NCBI RefSeq assembly: GCF_027580225.2
Contig: NC_073340.2
Coordinates: 21,522,001 to 21,586,000 of the forward strand
Length of the DNA stretch: 64,000 nucleotides
Source: Misgurnus anguillicaudatus
Taxonomy: Eukaryota; Chordata; Actinopteri; Cypriniformes; Cobitidae
Direction of reading: 5' to 3'
Position numbers and translations under genes: made by a program. The number at the start of each line of letters is the position of its first letter. The stretch's first letter is position 1. Shown one piece after another: positions 61,728 through 64,000 of the stretch. The notes below the pieces were generated by a model. It was not told where the DNA came from and ran no database searches. It was given only the letters and a program-made list of their open reading frames with translations.

Positions 61728-63425
61728 GGGCTACATTCATGTGATACCTACATGGGCTATTTTAATGTGATTTGTGGGCTATGTCCATTTGATTCGTGGG
61801 CTACATTCATGTGATGCATACATGGGCTACATCATTCATGTGATAGATTTGTGGGCTAGATTCTTGTGATAGATTCATGTGATACATACATGGGCTACAT
61901 CATTCATGTGATAGATTTGTGGGCTAGATTCTTGTGATAGATTCATGTGATACATACGTGAGAGAGATTCATGTGATACATACGTGAGAGAGTTTCATGT
62001 GATACATACGTGAGAGAGTTTCATGTGATACATACGTGAGCTAGATTCATGTGATAAATACGTGAGCTAGATTCATGTGATACATACGTGAGCTAGATTC
62101 ATGTGATACATACGTGAGCTAGATTCATGTGATACATACGTGAGCTAGATTCATGTCGTACATACGTGGGCTACATTCGTGTCATACATACATGGGCTAG
62201 ATTCATATGATACATGCGTGGGCTACGTTCACGTGATATATACATCGGATACGTTCACGTGATACATACGTGGGCTAGATTCATGTGATACATACGTGGG
62301 CTAGATTCATGTGATACATACGTAGGCTAAATTCATTTGATACATACGTGGGCTACGTTCACGTAATACATACGTGGGCTACCTTCATGTGATACATACG
62401 TGGGTTAGATTAATGTGATACATACGTGGGCTAGATTAATGTGATACATACGTGGGCTAGATTAATGTGATAAATACGTGAGCTAGATTCATGTGATACA
62501 TACGTGAGCTAGATTCATGTGATACATACGTGAGCTAGATTCACGTGATACGTACGTGAGCTAGATTCATGTGATGCGTACGTGAGCTAGATTCATGTGA
62601 TACGTACGTGGGCTAGATTCATAAATATACGTGAGCTAGATTCATGTGATGCATACGTGGGTTAAATTCACGTGATACATTTGTGACCTAGATTCATGTG
62701 ATACATACGTGGGCTACGTTCATGTGATACATACGTGAGCTACGTTAATGTGATACATACGTGGGCTAGATTTATGTGATACATACGTTGGCTACCTTCA
62801 CGTGATACATACGTGGGCTAGATTCATGTGATACGTACGTGGGCTAGATTCATGTGAAACGTACGTGGGCTAGATTCATGTGATACGTACGTGAGCTAGA
62901 TTCATGTGATGCGTACGTGAGCTAGATTTATGTGATGCGTACGTGAGCTAGATTCATGTGATACGTACGTGGGCTAGATTCATGTGAAATATATACGTGA
63001 GCTAGATTCATGATACGTACGTGGGCTAGATTCATGTGAAATATATACGTGAGCTAGATTCATGTGATGCACACGTGGGTTAAATTCACGTGATACATTC
63101 GTGAGCTAGATTCATGTGATACATACGTGGGCTGCGTTCATGTGATACATACGTGAGCTACGTTAATGTGATACATACGTGGGCTAGATTTATGTGATAC
63201 ATATGTTGGCTACCTTCACGTGATACGTACGTGGGCTAGATTCATGTGATGCGTACGTGAGCTAGATTCATGTGATACGTACATGAGCTAGATTCATGTG
63301 ATACGTACATGAGCTAGATTCATGTGATACGTACGTGAGCTAGATTCATGTGGTACGTACGTGAGCTACGTTCATGCGGTACGTACGTGGGCTACGTTCA
63401 TGCGATACGTACGTGGGCTACGTTA
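61728..63425. repeat. Minisatellite, about 26-bp unit, about 65 copies
   Basis: The consensus unit is roughly GATACATACGTGGGCTAG + ATTCATGT. The left 250 bp are more diverged and contain a locally doubled segment of about 70 bp (about 61817-61955). The rest is regular, with variants GAGCTAG, GGGCTACG and CGTACGTG. A higher-order duplication of about 418 bp is visible (62648 onward against 63066 onward). The unit length is not a multiple of three and ORFs across it are incidental. TACGTGGG occurs about two dozen times by hand count. Confidence 0.95.
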
Positions 63426-63573
63426 AACCTGAAATCAACTGTAACTTTTTTCTTAAGCAAAAATGGTGCTAAAAACATATTTTTGAAGGTCATTTCAGCT
63501 ACTGCAAGCAGGTCACAAGACTTTGTATACTGTAGATCCCCTCCCCCAGAGAATCGTCAGCTTTGATTGGTTC

Positions 63574-63733
63574 TTTTAAATCAGGTGTGGGAAACCCTAG
63601 GTCCTGGAGGGCCACTGTCCTGCAGAGTTTAGTTCCAACCCTAATCAAACGAACCTGCACTGATCTTTGATTTGATTTTTCAGGTGTGCTTTATTAGGGT
63701 TGGTTGCCAGGATTCCCCACCCCTGTTTTTAAA
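63574..63733. mobile_element. hAT MITE with CCTGGAGGGCCACTG core
   Basis: The element (63582-63725) begins CAGGTGTGGGAAACCCTAG and ends, reverse-complemented, CAGGGGTGGGGAATCCTGG. The core TCCTGGAGGGCCACTGTCC and AACCCTAATCAAACGAACC is a very widespread fish MITE. Flanks are both T/A-rich (TTTTAAAT and TTTTTAAA), so the target duplication is only approximate. Confidence 0.8.
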
Positions 63734-63939
63734 ATGGAAGGCAGGACTTTTGTCACCAGAGAGGCTATATTGAGTGTTGCATTGTCTCCTATTCATAATA
63801 ATTGGAACGCTCAGTCTTGTTATATCCAAAATCTTTGGCTATAGTCATATGATTCACATGAAGGTTGGCCAGTATTAACCATTTTTCATTTCAATTTAAT
63901 TAAACAATAGGTGACTTTTGGCTGTTTATAAATACACTC

Positions 63940-64000
63940 TATTGGGCGGTTTCCCGGACAGGTTTTAGCTTAATCCAGGACTAGGCCTTAGTTATATTAG
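63940..64000. mobile_element. MITE fragment cut by the window end
   Basis: GGGCGGTTTCCCGGACAGG followed by TTAATCCAGGACTAGGCC is the terminal part of a common fish DNA element, as I recall it. The rest lies outside the window. Confidence 0.6.

Larger units (their letters stand above)
40835..64000 (+). other. prkce intron 1 (5' part)
   Basis: No further PKC exon (C1, hinge or kinase motifs) can be found on the + strand, so the intron exceeds 23 kb; a huge first intron is also known in mammals. The stretches 40835-43060, 44180-45500, 46000-46680, 46716-47730 and 61007-61720 hold no gene and no clearly delimited repeat. Blocks that could be conserved enhancers are about 46440-46620, 51770-52010, 56760-56990 and 57390-57560. 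Confidence 0.7.

Noticed and set aside
61728..63425. CRISPR array or coding repeat
   Set aside because: The units are contiguous without spacers, the context is a vertebrate intron, and a 26-bp period breaks any reading frame.

Overview
This is vertebrate nuclear DNA from a teleost fish. The style of its repeats (TTAA-flanked palindromic MITEs, hAT MITEs, tRNA-derived SINEs, a Tc1 relic) suggests a cyprinid or close relative. There are only three recognisable protein-coding genes. All have introns with GT-AG junctions, and no intact transposase is present. The genes are a SIX3-class homeobox gene on the + strand (CDS 17392-19076, two exons), a SIX2-class homeobox gene on the - strand (CDS 25592-24081, two exons), and the first coding exon of protein kinase C epsilon on the + strand (40487-40834). 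The order SIX3 > < SIX2 ... PRKCE > matches human 2p21, so this is the SIX3-SIX2 cluster and not the paralogous SIX6-SIX1 cluster. SRBD1, which lies between SIX2 and PRKCE in human, is not seen here. This fits one of the two copies left by the teleost genome duplication.

Layout. 1-11.6 kb: gene-free DNA dominated by nested transposon remnants, including two TTAA-flanked elements placed end to end, a hAT MITE and a broken Tc1 transposase. 11.6-17.4 kb: AT-rich, repeat-poor DNA upstream of six3 with several blocks that look like conserved regulatory elements and a CCAAT-box-rich promoter. 17.4-19.7 kb: six3 and its 3'UTR. 19.7-24.1 kb: the convergent six3/six2 interval with candidate CTCF sites in divergent orientation, a SINE and an (AT)n run. 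24.1-25.6 kb: six2. 25.6-39.7 kb: six2 upstream and prkce upstream DNA with many MITEs and a few candidate enhancers. 39.7-40.8 kb: prkce promoter, 5'UTR with short uORFs, and exon 1. 40.8-64 kb: the start of a very long prkce intron 1, full of nested MITEs. It ends in a roughly 1.7-kb minisatellite (about 26-bp unit) in which many units carry TACGTGGG, the core of a hypoxia response element.

How it works together. SIX3 is a forebrain and eye homeodomain factor, usually a Groucho-dependent repressor. SIX2 is a kidney and craniofacial mesenchyme progenitor factor. Though adjacent, the two have different expression domains, and a CTCF boundary between them is known at vertebrate Six clusters. 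PRKCE encodes a lipid-activated serine/threonine kinase and is linked here only by synteny. The points most worth a second look are the minisatellite, the candidate divergent CTCF pair, the palindrome inserted at the centre of another palindrome, and a clean transposon-in-transposon insertion whose empty paralogous site is also in the window.
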